A DNA stretch of 64,000 bases, from the NCBI RefSeq assembly GCF_916619195.1, contig NZ_CAKAKL010000001.1:930001-994000 (forward strand), written 5' to 3'. The translations under genes and the position numbers were made by a program. How positions within the stretch are numbered: the stretch's first letter is position 1; each line of letters opens with the position of its first letter. The notes below the pieces were generated by a model. That model saw nothing but the letters and a program-made list of their open reading frames with translations. It was not told the origin of the DNA and made no database searches. This document shows positions 38,870 to 47,613 of this stretch, piece by piece. The stretch comes from Inquilinus sp. Marseille-Q2685 (lineage in GTDB: Bacteria > Pseudomonadota > Alphaproteobacteria > DSM-16000 > Inquilinaceae).

Positions 38870-39463
38870 TCAGTCGCGGACGGCATCCCCCCGCGCCGCC
38901 ACCACGGCGAAGCGGTCGGCCAGGGCGGCCAGCGCCGCCCGGTGCACCTCCGCCGCCGGCCGCACGCCGCCCAGCGGGTCCGGCAGGTCGCGGCTGGCGC
39001 AGGCCGCGGCCACCACCGTGCTGAACAGGCCGTGATCAACCGCCGAGCGGGTGGTGGCGTCGACGCACATATGGGTCATGAAGCCGACCGTCACGAGCGT
39101 CTTGCGGCCGGTCGCGGCGATGCGCTCGGCCAGGTCGGTGCCGGCGAAGGCGTTGGGCAGGCCCTTCTTCACCACCACCTCACCCTGCGCCGGCGCCACC
39201 GCCGCGATCGGCGCGACATAGGGGCCGTCGACGTCGAACAACCCGCCCTTGCGCTCGTTCAACACATGGATGACCGGGGTGCCCAGGCGGCGCGCCCGGG
39301 CCAGCAGGGCCGCGGCTTCCTCCACCGCCGGGCCGACGCCCGGCAGGGCCAAGCCGCCATCGCTGTATTCGCGCTGCATGTCGATCAGGACCAGCACCGA
39401 CTCCGACAGGGCGGCAGGCTCCAGCTTGGCGCCGGCGTGGTCGAGCAGGGTCTTGGGATGCAT
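38870..39463 (-). CDS. Isochorismatase-family cysteine hydrolase
   Basis: The 197-residue protein has the family triad: Asp in VLVLIDMQREY (about residue 29), Lys in VVVKKGLPNAF and the nucleophile Cys in GFMTHMCVDATTRSA. Substrates in this family range from isochorismate to nicotinamide and carbamates; none can be assigned here. It starts 25 bases after the GST gene on the same strand, so they are probably cotranscribed. Confidence 0.92.
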   Translation of the reverse strand: MHPKTLLDHAGAKLEPAALSESVLVLIDMQREYSDGGLALPGVGPAVEEAAALLARARRLGTPVIHVLNERKGGLFDVDGPYVAPIAAVAPAQGEVVVKKGLPNAFAGTDLAERIAATGRKTLVTVGFMTHMCVDATTRSAVDHGLFSTVVAAACASRDLPDPLGGVRPAAEVHRAALAALADRFAVVAARGDAVRD

Positions 39464-39488
39464 GGATCGTCTCCTGGATGGCAGGGAA

Positions 39489-40103
39489 TCAGGCGGCCTG
39501 CGCCGACGTCTCGGCGGCCAGCGCGGCGGCCACCGAAGGGCGGGCGCCGATGCGCTGCACATACTTCGCGATCGCCGGCCAGCGGCCGAGGTCGATGGCG
39601 AAGAACCGGGTCCAGCCGAGCAGCGTGAACAAATACACGTCGGCGACGCTGAAGCCGCCCTCGAGCAGGTAATCCCGGGCCTGCAGCGCGTCCTCGACCA
39701 CGGCAAGGCGGCGGAACAGCTTGTCGCGCAGGATCGCCTTCGCCTCCTCCGGCAGCGCCGGGTTGAACAGCGGGCTGAAGCCGGCATGGATTTCGCTGGT
39801 GATGAAGCTGAGCCATTCCTGCAGCCGCACCCGCTCCCACGTCCCGCTGGCCGGCGCCAGACCGGCTTCGGGCTTGAGATCGGCGAGGTATTGCACGATC
39901 ACCGCCCCCTCGGTCAGCACCCGGCCGTCGTCGAGCTGCAGCGCCGCGACATAGCCCTTGGGGTTGACCGCCAGGAAGTCGCCGCCGTCGGCGGTTTTCT
40001 TGGTCCGGTTGTCGACCCGGACCAGGGTGTAGGGCAGGCCGAGCTCACGCAGCACGATGTGCGGCGACAGCGAGCAGGTGTCGGGGGCGTAGTACAGCTT
40101 CAT
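39489..40103 (-). CDS. Glutathione S-transferase family protein
   Basis: The 204 residues have the thioredoxin-like N-terminal domain (MKLYYAPDTCSLSPHIVLRE, LAVNPKGYVAALQLDDGRVLTEGAVIVQYL) typical of bacterial beta-class GST. The cysteine in TCSLSPH is the catalytic position for that class. An all-helical C-terminal domain follows. It is divergent from the LysR regulator and leads the GST-cysteine hydrolase pair. A detoxification role is probable. Confidence 0.93.
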   Translation of the reverse strand: MKLYYAPDTCSLSPHIVLRELGLPYTLVRVDNRTKKTADGGDFLAVNPKGYVAALQLDDGRVLTEGAVIVQYLADLKPEAGLAPASGTWERVRLQEWLSFITSEIHAGFSPLFNPALPEEAKAILRDKLFRRLAVVEDALQARDYLLEGGFSVADVYLFTLLGWTRFFAIDLGRWPAIAKYVQRIGARPSVAAALAAETSAQAA

Positions 40104-40206
40104 CGGACACTCCGGCATCAGGCCGCCGCAGGGAGCGCGGCGGTTCACGCACTCAGATTTGGCCGGCGCCCAGCCTGCAGGAAAGCCGAGATTCTGCCGA
40201 AGCATT

Positions 40207-40220
40207 CTGCAATACTGCAG
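40207..40220. promoter_or_regulatory. Candidate LysR-regulator binding site
   Basis: The inverted repeat CTGCA-ATAC-TGCAG ends two bases before the LysR ATG, in the 119-base divergent gap with the GST gene. A repressing position at the regulator's own start is typical of LysR autoregulation. No second half-site nearer the GST start was confirmed. Confidence 0.35.
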
Positions 40221-40222
40221 GC

Positions 40223-41089
40223 ATGGATTGGGATCTCGCCCGCTTCGTCCTGGCGCTCGCCCGGCACGGCACCGCCTCCGCCGCCGCGCAGGCGCTCGGG
40301 GTCGACCAGACCACCGTGTCGCGCCGCCTCGCCGCCGCCGAGGACGCCCTTGGCACGCCGCTGTTCGAACGGGTCGACCGGCGCTTCCGGCCGACAAGCG
40401 TCGGCGCCGCGGTCGCGGCCCAGGCGGAGGTCATGGAGCGCGCCGCGGCGGCCATCGAGCACGCCGCGCGCGACCGTGATGCCGCGGTCTCCGGCCCGAT
40501 CCGGATCGCGGCGCTTCCCAGCTTCGCCTCCTGGCTGATCCCGCGCCTCGGCGCGCTGTACCGGCACCATGCCGGGCTGCGGCCGACGATCCTGAGCGCA
40601 GAGACGAATGCGGATCTGGAGCGCCGCGACGCCGACATCGCCCTGCGCCTGGCCCGGCCGCGCGCCGGCGACCTGGCGGCGCGGCTGGCGGCCCGGGTCG
40701 GCCACGCCGTCTATCGCGCGCGGGGCACCGATGCTGCTGGCTGGATCGCCCTCGACGAGGCGCATGAGGAGCTGCCGCAGAGCGTCTGGCTGCGCGACCA
40801 GCCCGGCGGCCGCGACCCGCTGCTTCGGGTCAGCGGCGGCATCGAGCTGCTGGCCGCGGTGCAGGCCGGTCTCGGCCGCGCCATGTTGCCCTGCTTCATG
40901 GCCGATGAGGAACCGGGGCTGGAGCGCCTGTCGGGCCCCGTCCCGGTCGTCACGCGCGAGCTGTGGCTGCTGCTGCCCGGCCCGGCCAGGGACGTGCCGC
41001 GCATCCGCACCGTGGCCGACTGGCTGGCGGCCGCGCTTGCGGAAGACCGCGTCCGGCTGGAGGGCGTTCAGACCGGATCCGGCTCCTGA
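40223..41089 (+). CDS. LysR-family transcriptional regulator
   Basis: The 288-residue protein has an N-terminal winged helix (DLARFVLALARHGTASAAAQALGVDQTTVSRRLAAAEDALGTPLFERV, split here over residues 4-51) and a LysR effector domain. It is divergent from the GST gene, the usual LysR-target arrangement, so it probably controls the GST-cysteine hydrolase pair. Its 3' end overlaps the convergent HD-hydrolase gene by 22 bases. Confidence 0.93.
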   Translation: MDWDLARFVLALARHGTASAAAQALGVDQTTVSRRLAAAEDALGTPLFERVDRRFRPTSVGAAVAAQAEVMERAAAAIEHAARDRDAAVSGPIRIAALPSFASWLIPRLGALYRHHAGLRPTILSAETNADLERRDADIALRLARPRAGDLAARLAARVGHAVYRARGTDAAGWIALDEAHEELPQSVWLRDQPGGRDPLLRVSGGIELLAAVQAGLGRAMLPCFMADEEPGLERLSGPVPVVTRELWLLLPGPARDVPRIRTVADWLAAALAEDRVRLEGVQTGSGS

Positions 41090-41703
41090 ACCCAGCTGCC
41101 CTCCCGGTCGGCGTGACCGTAGAGGCGTTCGACCAGCAGCCGGACCGTCGGGTCGCTGTCCAGCGCCTCCTGCATCCGGCTGAAGGTGCGGGTCCGGGTG
41201 ACGCCGTGCTCGTGCCAGGACTTGCCGCCGCTCATGACGTTCTGGGCGAAGGCCTGCAGCCGGTCGAGGGCTCGGGCGAAGCGAGCCTCCGGCGTCTCGC
41301 CGGCCTCGAACTCGGTCCACCAGCCATGCACCCTGTCGCGCAGGTCGGGCGGCAGCAGGCCGAACAGCTTCACCGCCGCCTCGGCCTCGCGCGCCGCCTG
41401 GTCCTGCCGGCCGACATCGTCATAGGCGAAGGTGTCGCCGGCATGGATCTCGACCAGGTCGTGCACCAGGACCAGCGACAGGACCTTGGCGATGTCGACC
41501 TCAAAGCCGATCTCGTCCTTCAGCAGCAGGGCGTACAGCGCCATGTGCCAGGTGTGCTCGGCGTCGGTCTCGCGCCGGCTGCCGTCGGTCAGATAGTTCT
41601 GCCGGGTGACCTGCTTGAACCGGTCGCAGACCAGCAGGAACTCCTGGATCCGGGCCAGGCGGTCGCCAGGAATCGGGGCGGCGGGCGGGGGCGTTTCGCT
41701 CAT
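41068..41703 (-). CDS. HD-domain hydrolase (YfbR/HDDC2-like 5'-nucleotidase)
   Basis: The 211 residues have the HD-domain metal ligands: DAEHTWHMALYALLL and LVLVHDLVEIHAGD. Members act as 5'-deoxyribonucleotidases on nucleoside monophosphates. The ATG at 41703 is the natural start because the longer frame upstream is only shadow of the NUDIX gene. The 3' end overlaps the convergent LysR gene. The NUDIX gene upstream, 5 bases away on the same strand, suggests a nucleotide-housekeeping pair. Confidence 0.9.
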   Translation of the reverse strand: MSETPPPAAPIPGDRLARIQEFLLVCDRFKQVTRQNYLTDGSRRETDAEHTWHMALYALLLKDEIGFEVDIAKVLSLVLVHDLVEIHAGDTFAYDDVGRQDQAAREAEAAVKLFGLLPPDLRDRVHGWWTEFEAGETPEARFARALDRLQAFAQNVMSGGKSWHEHGVTRTRTFSRMQEALDSDPTVRLLVERLYGHADREGSWVQEPDPV

Positions 41704-41708
41704 GGAGG

Positions 41709-42185
41709 TCACCAGACGGGATCGATGCTGCGTTGACCGAGGATCTCCTGGATCCGGCGGTGGGTCGCGCCGTGGATGTCGCGCGGCAGGTCGTCGGCCG
41801 GGAAGAAGCGGGCCTCGGCGATCTCGTAGGACAGCCGGCCGCCGGAAGGGCGCCAGCGGTCGGCCAGGAACACCGCGACATGGTCGCAGCGCAGCTGGTC
41901 GAAATGGGCGTAGACCGAGAACAGCCTGGCGCCCGATTCGACCTCGACCGCCGCCTCCTCGCGCGCCTCGCGCACGGCGCAGGCCTCGAAGCTCTCCCAT
42001 TTCTTGACCCCGCCGCCGGGGAAGAACCAGCCGGGACGGTAGGTATGGTGCACCAGCAGGAAGCGCCCCTCCCCGTCCCGCACCACCATGCGGGCGCCGA
42101 GGGTCAGCGGCTTGCGCAGGCGCAGATAGGCGTTGTGGGCGCGGTGCAGCAGGCGCGGCAGGGTGGTGCGACGGGCCGAAGTCAT
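41709..42185 (-). CDS. NUDIX hydrolase
   Basis: The 158-residue protein carries a Nudix box: GGGVKKWESFEACAVREARE followed by EAAVEV, matching GX5EX7REUXEEXGU around residues 57-79, though the last glycine is replaced. It likely hydrolyses a nucleoside diphosphate derivative. The next gene is the HD hydrolase, 5 bases downstream. Confidence 0.92.
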   Translation of the reverse strand: MTSARRTTLPRLLHRAHNAYLRLRKPLTLGARMVVRDGEGRFLLVHHTYRPGWFFPGGGVKKWESFEACAVREAREEAAVEVESGARLFSVYAHFDQLRCDHVAVFLADRWRPSGGRLSYEIAEARFFPADDLPRDIHGATHRRIQEILGQRSIDPVW

Positions 42186-42257
42186 GGCCCGCAGATGACC
42201 CGGCGGAGCGGGCCCGTGTCAACCGCGCCGGATGCCGCCCTGCCTCCCCCGCGGCGC

Positions 42258-43838
42258 TTATCGCTCGACCGACAGCCAGCGCGTCGGGTGCTGGTCGCGC
42301 AGGTTGTCCTCCCAGCCCTTCACCGCCGGCGAGACCAGGTGCCGGCTGGTGTAGAAGAACAGCGGGATCACCGGCGTGTCGGCGATCATCAGCTGCTCCG
42401 CCTGCTGCAGGATCTGGGCCCGCTTGGCCGCGTCGGTCTCGGCCGAGGCCTGGTCCAGCAGCGCGTCATAGGCCGGGTTGGAATAGTCGGAGGTGCTGAG
42501 CTCGCCGATGCCGCTGCGCTGCAGCTCCAGGAAGAAGTTCGCGTCGTTGTACTGCCCGATCCAGCCGGTGCGGGCGAAGTCCTGGAACTCCTTCCGGTGG
42601 TGCTGGGTCAGGTAGGTCGACCATTCCAGGTTCTCGAGCGTGGTCTCGACGCCGAGCTTCTGCTTCCACATCGCGGCGATGGCGACGGCGATCTTCTTGT
42701 GGTTCTCCGAGGTGTTGTAGGTGATCTTCACCTGCAGCGGCCGGTCCCGGCCGTAACCCGCCTGGGCCAGGAGGGCCTTCGCCTCCTCGTCACGGCGCGC
42801 CTGGGTCCAGCCCGCCTCCTCCGGCTGCCAGGCCGGGAAGCCCTCGGTCCCCGGCGGCACGAAGCTGTAGGCCGGAGTCTGGTTGCCCTGCGCCACCTTG
42901 CCGATGATGACGTCGCGGTCGACCGCCAGCGACAGGGCGCGGCGCAGCGTCGGGCTGCTCTTCCACGGCTCGTGGTTCAGGTTGATGGCGTAGAAGTAGA
43001 TGCCGAGATAGGGCGCGATGTGCAGCTCGTCGGGATGGCTCTGCCTCAGCGCCGGCACCTGCTGGCTCGGCACTTCGGTGGTGACGTCGAGCTCGCCTGC
43101 CTGGAAGCGCGACAGCTCGCTGTCGACATCCTCGGTCACGACATAGCGCACCGCGTCGATCTTCACATTCGCCGCGTCGTGGAACTGCGGGTTCCGGCGC
43201 AGTGTGATGTGCGACTGCGGCACGTCCTCGGCCAGCACATAGGCGCCGTTCGAGACCAGGTTGCCCGGCCGGGCGAAGGCGTCGCCGAACTTTTCGACGT
43301 TCGCCCGGTTGACCGGGAAGGTCGAGTTGTTGACCAGCATCGACAGGAAATAGGAGGTCGGGCCGACCAGGCTGACCTCGAAGGTCCGGTCGTCGGCCGC
43401 GCGGACGCCGAGATCCTCGGGCGGCTTCTGCCCTAGCCGCACCTCCCTGGCGCCGACGATGCGGTCGAGGAAATAGGCGTAGGGCGCGGCGGTCTTGGGG
43501 TCGACCAGCCGGCGCCAGGAATAGACGAAGTCCTGGGCGGTCACCGGGCTGCCGTCCGACCATTTGCCGTCGGCGCGCAGCCTGAAGGTGTAGGTCCTGC
43601 CGTCGTCGGAGACGGTCCAGCTTTCGGCCGCGCCGGGCACCAGCTCGCCCTTCGGCCCCGGCGCCAGCAGCCCCTCGAACAGGTCGAGCTCGATCCAGGA
43701 TTCCGGGATGCCGACGGATTTGTGCACGTCCAGCGTCTCCGGCTGGCCGCCATTGCCGCGGGACAGGATGGTCTCGGCCCCGGCCGCGCCGCTCCACAGC
43801 GCGGCGGCGGCCAGACCGATGAGGATGTGATGGCGCAT
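42258..43838 (-). CDS. Oligopeptide-type ABC transporter substrate-binding protein (family 5)
   Basis: The 526-residue protein has a signal peptide (ending GAAGAE) and the SBP family 5 architecture of OppA: ILSRGNGGQPETLDVHKSVG at the N-terminus, GLLAPGPKGELVPGAAESW, YTFRLRADGKWSDG and the conserved YLGIYFYAINLNHEPWKSS. It binds peptides in the periplasm. ATG 43838 has GGAAGGA upstream, chosen over an in-frame start 57 bases earlier. No permease or ATPase gene is beside it, so it must use a transporter encoded elsewhere. Confidence 0.92.
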   Translation of the reverse strand: MRHHILIGLAAAALWSGAAGAETILSRGNGGQPETLDVHKSVGIPESWIELDLFEGLLAPGPKGELVPGAAESWTVSDDGRTYTFRLRADGKWSDGSPVTAQDFVYSWRRLVDPKTAAPYAYFLDRIVGAREVRLGQKPPEDLGVRAADDRTFEVSLVGPTSYFLSMLVNNSTFPVNRANVEKFGDAFARPGNLVSNGAYVLAEDVPQSHITLRRNPQFHDAANVKIDAVRYVVTEDVDSELSRFQAGELDVTTEVPSQQVPALRQSHPDELHIAPYLGIYFYAINLNHEPWKSSPTLRRALSLAVDRDVIIGKVAQGNQTPAYSFVPPGTEGFPAWQPEEAGWTQARRDEEAKALLAQAGYGRDRPLQVKITYNTSENHKKIAVAIAAMWKQKLGVETTLENLEWSTYLTQHHRKEFQDFARTGWIGQYNDANFFLELQRSGIGELSTSDYSNPAYDALLDQASAETDAAKRAQILQQAEQLMIADTPVIPLFFYTSRHLVSPAVKGWEDNLRDQHPTRWLSVER

Positions 43839-43937
43839 CGAATCGTCCTTCCTTCTGTTGGACGAAGCCGTGCCATCATGTGAAATTCGGATCAACTACG
43901 TATATTTTTTGCAAAATTAGCCAACCACCTCCCTTGC

Positions 43938-44028
43938 TGTCATTGCCGGGCTTGACCCGGCAATCCAGGGGCCACCGAGAACTGTTTTGAAAGCCCCTGG
44001 ATCCTCGGGTCAAGCCCGAGGATGACAG
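43938..44028. repeat. Palindromic intergenic repeat, CCGGGCTTGACCCGG family
   Basis: This is the same family as 6643-6718. It begins TGTCATTGCCGGGCTTGACC and ends GGTCAAGCCCGAGGATGACA, with an inner CCAGGGGC/GCCCCTGG stem. It sits between the solute-binding-protein gene and the hydrolase gene on the same strand. Confidence 0.78.
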
Positions 44029-44048
44029 TGGGAGCGGGGGAAGAACCT

Positions 44049-44909
44049 TCAGCCCGCCACGAACTCCGTGATCGCGGCCCGCAGCGCCTCCGGCTCGTCC
44101 ACGCGGATCGAATGGCTGCTGTCCTCGAAGATGCGCAGGGTCGAGCCCGGGATCAGGCGGTGGATCTCCTCGGAGAATTCCGGCGGACAGATCCAGTCGT
44201 AGCGGCCGGCCAGGATCAGGGTCGGGGCGGTGATCCGCGCCAGCTCCGGCCGCAGGTCGAGCCGGCGCAGGAAGCCGTCGGGGCCGAAGGCGCGGTTGAT
44301 CGCCTCGGGCGAATGGATCGCCCGCCCCCGTGTCGCCGCGGCCGCCGCCGGGTCGTACCGGCGGGAATAGAGCGAACCCATCGCCTCGTAATAGGCCTCG
44401 AGATCCGCCTCGCTGCGGAAGCCGCCGGCCCACAGGACCTCCCCGGCCGCGACCTGCTCGGCCGAGCCGCGCTCGCGCAGGATCTGCTGCGCCCGCGGGA
44501 TGAAGCCGGCATGGGCGGCGGTGACGATCAGCACCAGATGCGACACCGCCTCCGGATAGCGCGCCGCATGCGCCATCGCGACCATGCCGCCATAGCTGGT
44601 GCCGATGCTGGCGATCGGCCCGAGCCCGAGATGGCGGCGCAGCGCCTCCATGTCCTCGACATTCTCGTCCAGCGTGTAGCGCGCCGGATCGCCGCGGGCG
44701 GAGCGGCCCTGGCCGCGATGGTCGAAATAGACCAGCTGCATGTGCTGGGCCACCAGGCTCATGCTCGGCTTGAAGCCGCTGTGGTCGGAGCCCGGGCCGC
44801 CATGGACCAGGAAGCCGGTCGGCCGCTGCCGCATCGCGCCGCCGTCCGGCACCAGCCCGGCGCCGTCGATGTCGAACCAGATCTCGGTGTCGCGGATCTT
44901 CGCGCGCAT
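44049..44909 (-). CDS. Alpha/beta hydrolase, proline iminopeptidase-like
   Basis: The 286 residues have an alpha/beta-hydrolase core with FLVHGGPGSDHSGFKP (oxyanion region), the nucleophile elbow GTSYGGMVAMAHA (Ser, about residue 110), the acid in LAGRYDWICPPE and a C-terminal His (EDSSHSIRVDEP). Such enzymes release N-terminal proline or other amino acids from small peptides. It begins 11 bases after pxpC on the same strand and the peptide-binding protein follows. The ATG at 44909 has GAGGAACGG. Confidence 0.85.
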   Translation of the reverse strand: MRAKIRDTEIWFDIDGAGLVPDGGAMRQRPTGFLVHGGPGSDHSGFKPSMSLVAQHMQLVYFDHRGQGRSARGDPARYTLDENVEDMEALRRHLGLGPIASIGTSYGGMVAMAHAARYPEAVSHLVLIVTAAHAGFIPRAQQILRERGSAEQVAAGEVLWAGGFRSEADLEAYYEAMGSLYSRRYDPAAAAATRGRAIHSPEAINRAFGPDGFLRRLDLRPELARITAPTLILAGRYDWICPPEFSEEIHRLIPGSTLRIFEDSSHSIRVDEPEALRAAITEFVAG

Positions 44910-44920
44910 GCCGCCGTTCC

Positions 44921-45928
44921 TCACAACCCTGCGTGGACGGCGACGCCGGCGGCGAGGCGGCGCAGGTCCAGCCGGGCCTGCCGCCGCCGCTCCTCGGCCT
45001 CGGCCAGCCCGACCGGCACGAAGCGCAGCACGTCCCCCGGGCGCAGCTGGCCCAGCACCGGCAGGTCGGATTCGATCACCTGGGCGATGCGGGGATAGCC
45101 GCCGGTGCTCTGGGCATCGGCCATCAACACGATCGGCTTGCCCTCGGGCGGCACCTGGACCGTGCCGGTGGTCACCGCCTCGGACAGCAGGTCGCGCGGC
45201 TGCGACAGGGTCAGCGCCGGTCCGTCCAGCCGGTAGCCCATGCGGTCGGAGCGCGGGCTGACGGTGAAGCGCTCGCCGTGGAAGGCGGCCAGGCTGTCGC
45301 GGTCGAAGGCGGTCGCCTGCAGCCCGGGCAGCACCCGGACATGCGGCGACCGCCGCAGCGATGGGTCGAGATCGGCGGCGGCAGACCAGCCGGTGGTGGC
45401 GAAGGGCCGGTCGCCGCGCTCCGCCGCCAGCAGCCTGGCTAGGCGCTCGCCCAGCGCGGTCGGCGCGCCGGCCGGCAGCCGGTCGCCCGCCTTGAGCGCC
45501 CGCCCCTCAAATCCGCCGAGGCCCGCCCGCAGATAAGTCGAGCGGCTGCCCAGCATCGGCGGCACGTCCAGCCCGCCGGCCACCGCCAGATAGGTGCGGC
45601 AGCCGATATTGGTCGGGGTGAAGCGCAGCTCCGCCCCCTTCGGCATCAGCACCGGCCGGCGCGGCGGCACCGCCTCGCCGCCCACCGTCCCGCGCATGCC
45701 GCCGCCGGCCAGCGCGATCAGCGCGTCGGCCTCGAAGCGAAGCGCCGCCCCCATCAGCGTCATCTCCAGCGTGGCGGCGTCGGGGGCGTTGCCGACCAGG
45801 ATGTTGGCCACGGCGTGCGAGCGCCGGTCCATCGCCCCGCCCACCACCACGCCGTGGCGACGATGGCCGAAGCGGCCGAGATCCTGCACCGTCGACAGCA
45901 GGCCGGGTTCGAGAACGGCAATGCTCAC
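44921..45928 (-). CDS. pxpC: 5-oxoprolinase subunit C (biotin-dependent carboxyltransferase-like, KipA family)
   Basis: The 335-residue protein is of the PxpC/KipA family, with VLEPGLLSTVQDLGRFGHRRHG, AVANILVGNAPDAATLEMTL, SDRMGYRLDGP and the C-terminal TTGTVQVPPEGKPIVLMADAQSTGGYPRI segment (part shown). With PxpA and PxpB it uses ATP to open 5-oxoproline to glutamate. It starts with GTG overlapping pxpB. PxpA is not in the window, so the complex may be completed from elsewhere. Confidence 0.92.
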   Translation of the reverse strand: MSIAVLEPGLLSTVQDLGRFGHRRHGVVVGGAMDRRSHAVANILVGNAPDAATLEMTLMGAALRFEADALIALAGGGMRGTVGGEAVPPRRPVLMPKGAELRFTPTNIGCRTYLAVAGGLDVPPMLGSRSTYLRAGLGGFEGRALKAGDRLPAGAPTALGERLARLLAAERGDRPFATTGWSAAADLDPSLRRSPHVRVLPGLQATAFDRDSLAAFHGERFTVSPRSDRMGYRLDGPALTLSQPRDLLSEAVTTGTVQVPPEGKPIVLMADAQSTGGYPRIAQVIESDLPVLGQLRPGDVLRFVPVGLAEAEERRRQARLDLRRLAAGVAVHAGL

Positions 45929-46635
45929 TTGGCGTCTCCGGCCGGGGCCTCGAACTCCTCCGCCGCGATCGGGCGGAAGCGGATGCGGTCTCCCGCCTGC
46001 AGCAGGCAGGGCGGGTCCTGCCCCGGCAGGAACAGCGCCAGCGGCGTGCGGCCGATCAGGTTCCAGCCGCCCGGGGATTCGACCGGGTAGATCCCGGTCT
46101 GCGGCCCGCCGATCGCGACCGAGCCGGCCGGGATCTTCAGCCGCGGCGAGGCCCGGCGCGGTGTCGCCAGCCGCTCGGCCAGCCCGCCGAGGAAGGGGAA
46201 GCCGGGGCTGAAGCCGATCATGTGCACCCGGTACTCGCCGCCGGAATGCAAGGCGATCACCTCTTCCTCGGTCAGGCCGTGATGCTGCGCCAGCTCGGCC
46301 AGGTCCGGACCGAAGGCGCCGCCATAGGCGACCGGGATCTCGACCAGCCGCGGCTCGCCCAGCGCTGCGGGATCGAGGCCGCCGAGCCGCGCCTCCAGCA
46401 GGCGCTGCACCGTGGCCGCCGGCGGCTCGTCGCGGTCGCGCGGCACGGCGTCGGGGTCGAAGAACACGGCCAGCGTGGCGAAGCCGGGCGAGGCCTCGAC
46501 GAAGCCGGGGAACGGATCGCGCTCCAGCGACAGGGCCAAAGCGTGGATCGCGTCGGCGATCGCGGCGTCGATGGTCTCGCCGAAGCGCACCACCATCGCG
46601 GTCTCGGTCATCACGGCGATCGACGCAGCGGTCAC
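45925..46635 (-). CDS. pxpB: 5-oxoprolinase subunit B (KipI family)
   Basis: The 236-residue protein has the KipI signature pattern, including VRFGETIDAAIADAIHALA, FPGFVEASPGFATLAVFFDP and MIGFSPGFPFLGGLAERLATP. It partners PxpC in pyroglutamate hydrolysis. GTG 46635 has a GGAGAGG ribosome site; an ATG at 46611 is a possible alternative. It overlaps pxpC by four bases. Confidence 0.92.
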   Translation of the reverse strand: MTAASIAVMTETAMVVRFGETIDAAIADAIHALALSLERDPFPGFVEASPGFATLAVFFDPDAVPRDRDEPPAATVQRLLEARLGGLDPAALGEPRLVEIPVAYGGAFGPDLAELAQHHGLTEEEVIALHSGGEYRVHMIGFSPGFPFLGGLAERLATPRRASPRLKIPAGSVAIGGPQTGIYPVESPGGWNLIGRTPLALFLPGQDPPCLLQAGDRIRFRPIAAEEFEAPAGDAK

Positions 46636-46976
46636 GGGCCTCTCCTCTCTGCCTGCCGCCAAGCCATAGCGCGGCAACGCCGCGGGCGGAAGTACGGCAG
46701 GAGAGGCTCTACTGATCTCCGCCCTGATGCGCTGCCTTCGCCAGCCACCCTCAACTCGAAGCACAGACGCACGAGACGGTTTCAAGACCTGGTTCTCAGA
46801 ATCAGACAGCTATCGCCGCCTCGCCACGCGGCCCTTACACGGTGGACCGGCCTGCTGCCGGCGCGGCCCCATGCCCCTTGCACATATCTTCATCAGACAT
46901 CGTCATGCGCCGTCCGGAGACGCGCGGGCAATATTCGCTTCACCCGCCCCGACCTCAGACGAAGGAGACCGAGTCG
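46636..46976. other. Gap between divergent pxpB and an unknown gene
   Basis: This 341-base region must hold promoters for both genes. It includes GAAGGAGACC, the ribosome site of the gene at 46977. I see no supported ORF, RNA or repeat here. Confidence 0.5.
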
Positions 46977-47561
46977 ATGACCGATGCGCAGCGTTCCCCG
47001 ATCGACGACATCATCGAGACTGTGGACATCGAATCCGACCAGCCGCTCGATCAGGCGAAGGTGCGGGCGGATCTCGCCCGATATGCACGGATCCTGAGCA
47101 CGGGAACCGAGCTGTCCCTGCCCCCGGAACTCGACGAGGACACCCGCCGGGACCGGGTGCGGGCCATCCTCCTCAAGGCGAGCTACTTCTGCATGCTCGA
47201 TACCGCCGCCACCGACGCGGGTTCCGCCGACAACCAGCTCCGGATCGTCCTCGGCGGCCTCGACGGGCATGAATACAAGGGCCTGACGCGGAAGCAGGAG
47301 CGTGAGATCCGCACCTTCATCGAGGCGGCCCACGCTGACGGCAAGGTCACTTTCGAGGAGACCATCGACTTCCTCGTCCTGGTGAACCGCGCGACCGACG
47401 ACGCCGCACCCGACCTTCCAGCCTCCACCCTCGCCACGGCGAGGTTCTATCTGGAGGAGCACGGCATCGAGCCGACCGAGGCGCGGGTCCGGGCCCTGGC
47501 CGAAGCGGCGGAAACCACCGTGGCCGACACGATCGAGGAGGTCGAGGAGGCCGCCGCCTGA
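46977..47561 (+). CDS. Unrecognised acidic protein
   Basis: The 194-residue protein is acidic with no membrane segment, no cysteine-rich motif and no signal peptide. It has a predicted helical composition (RADLARYARILSTG, RKQEREIRTFIEAAHADGKV, VADTIEEVEEAAA at the end). I recognise no family. A strong GAAGGAGACCGAGTCG ribosome site before ATG 46977 and normal GC-rich codon use support it as real. It lies 52 bases before the convergent dctA. A longer in-frame extension to 46842 has no ribosome site and was rejected. Confidence 0.75.
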   Translation: MTDAQRSPIDDIIETVDIESDQPLDQAKVRADLARYARILSTGTELSLPPELDEDTRRDRVRAILLKASYFCMLDTAATDAGSADNQLRIVLGGLDGHEYKGLTRKQEREIRTFIEAAHADGKVTFEETIDFLVLVNRATDDAAPDLPASTLATARFYLEEHGIEPTEARVRALAEAAETTVADTIEEVEEAAA

Positions 47562-47613
47562 AGCCGCGGCCGGCGGGGCGGACGGCGATGATGCAGCCGC
47601 CCGCCCTGCCGCT

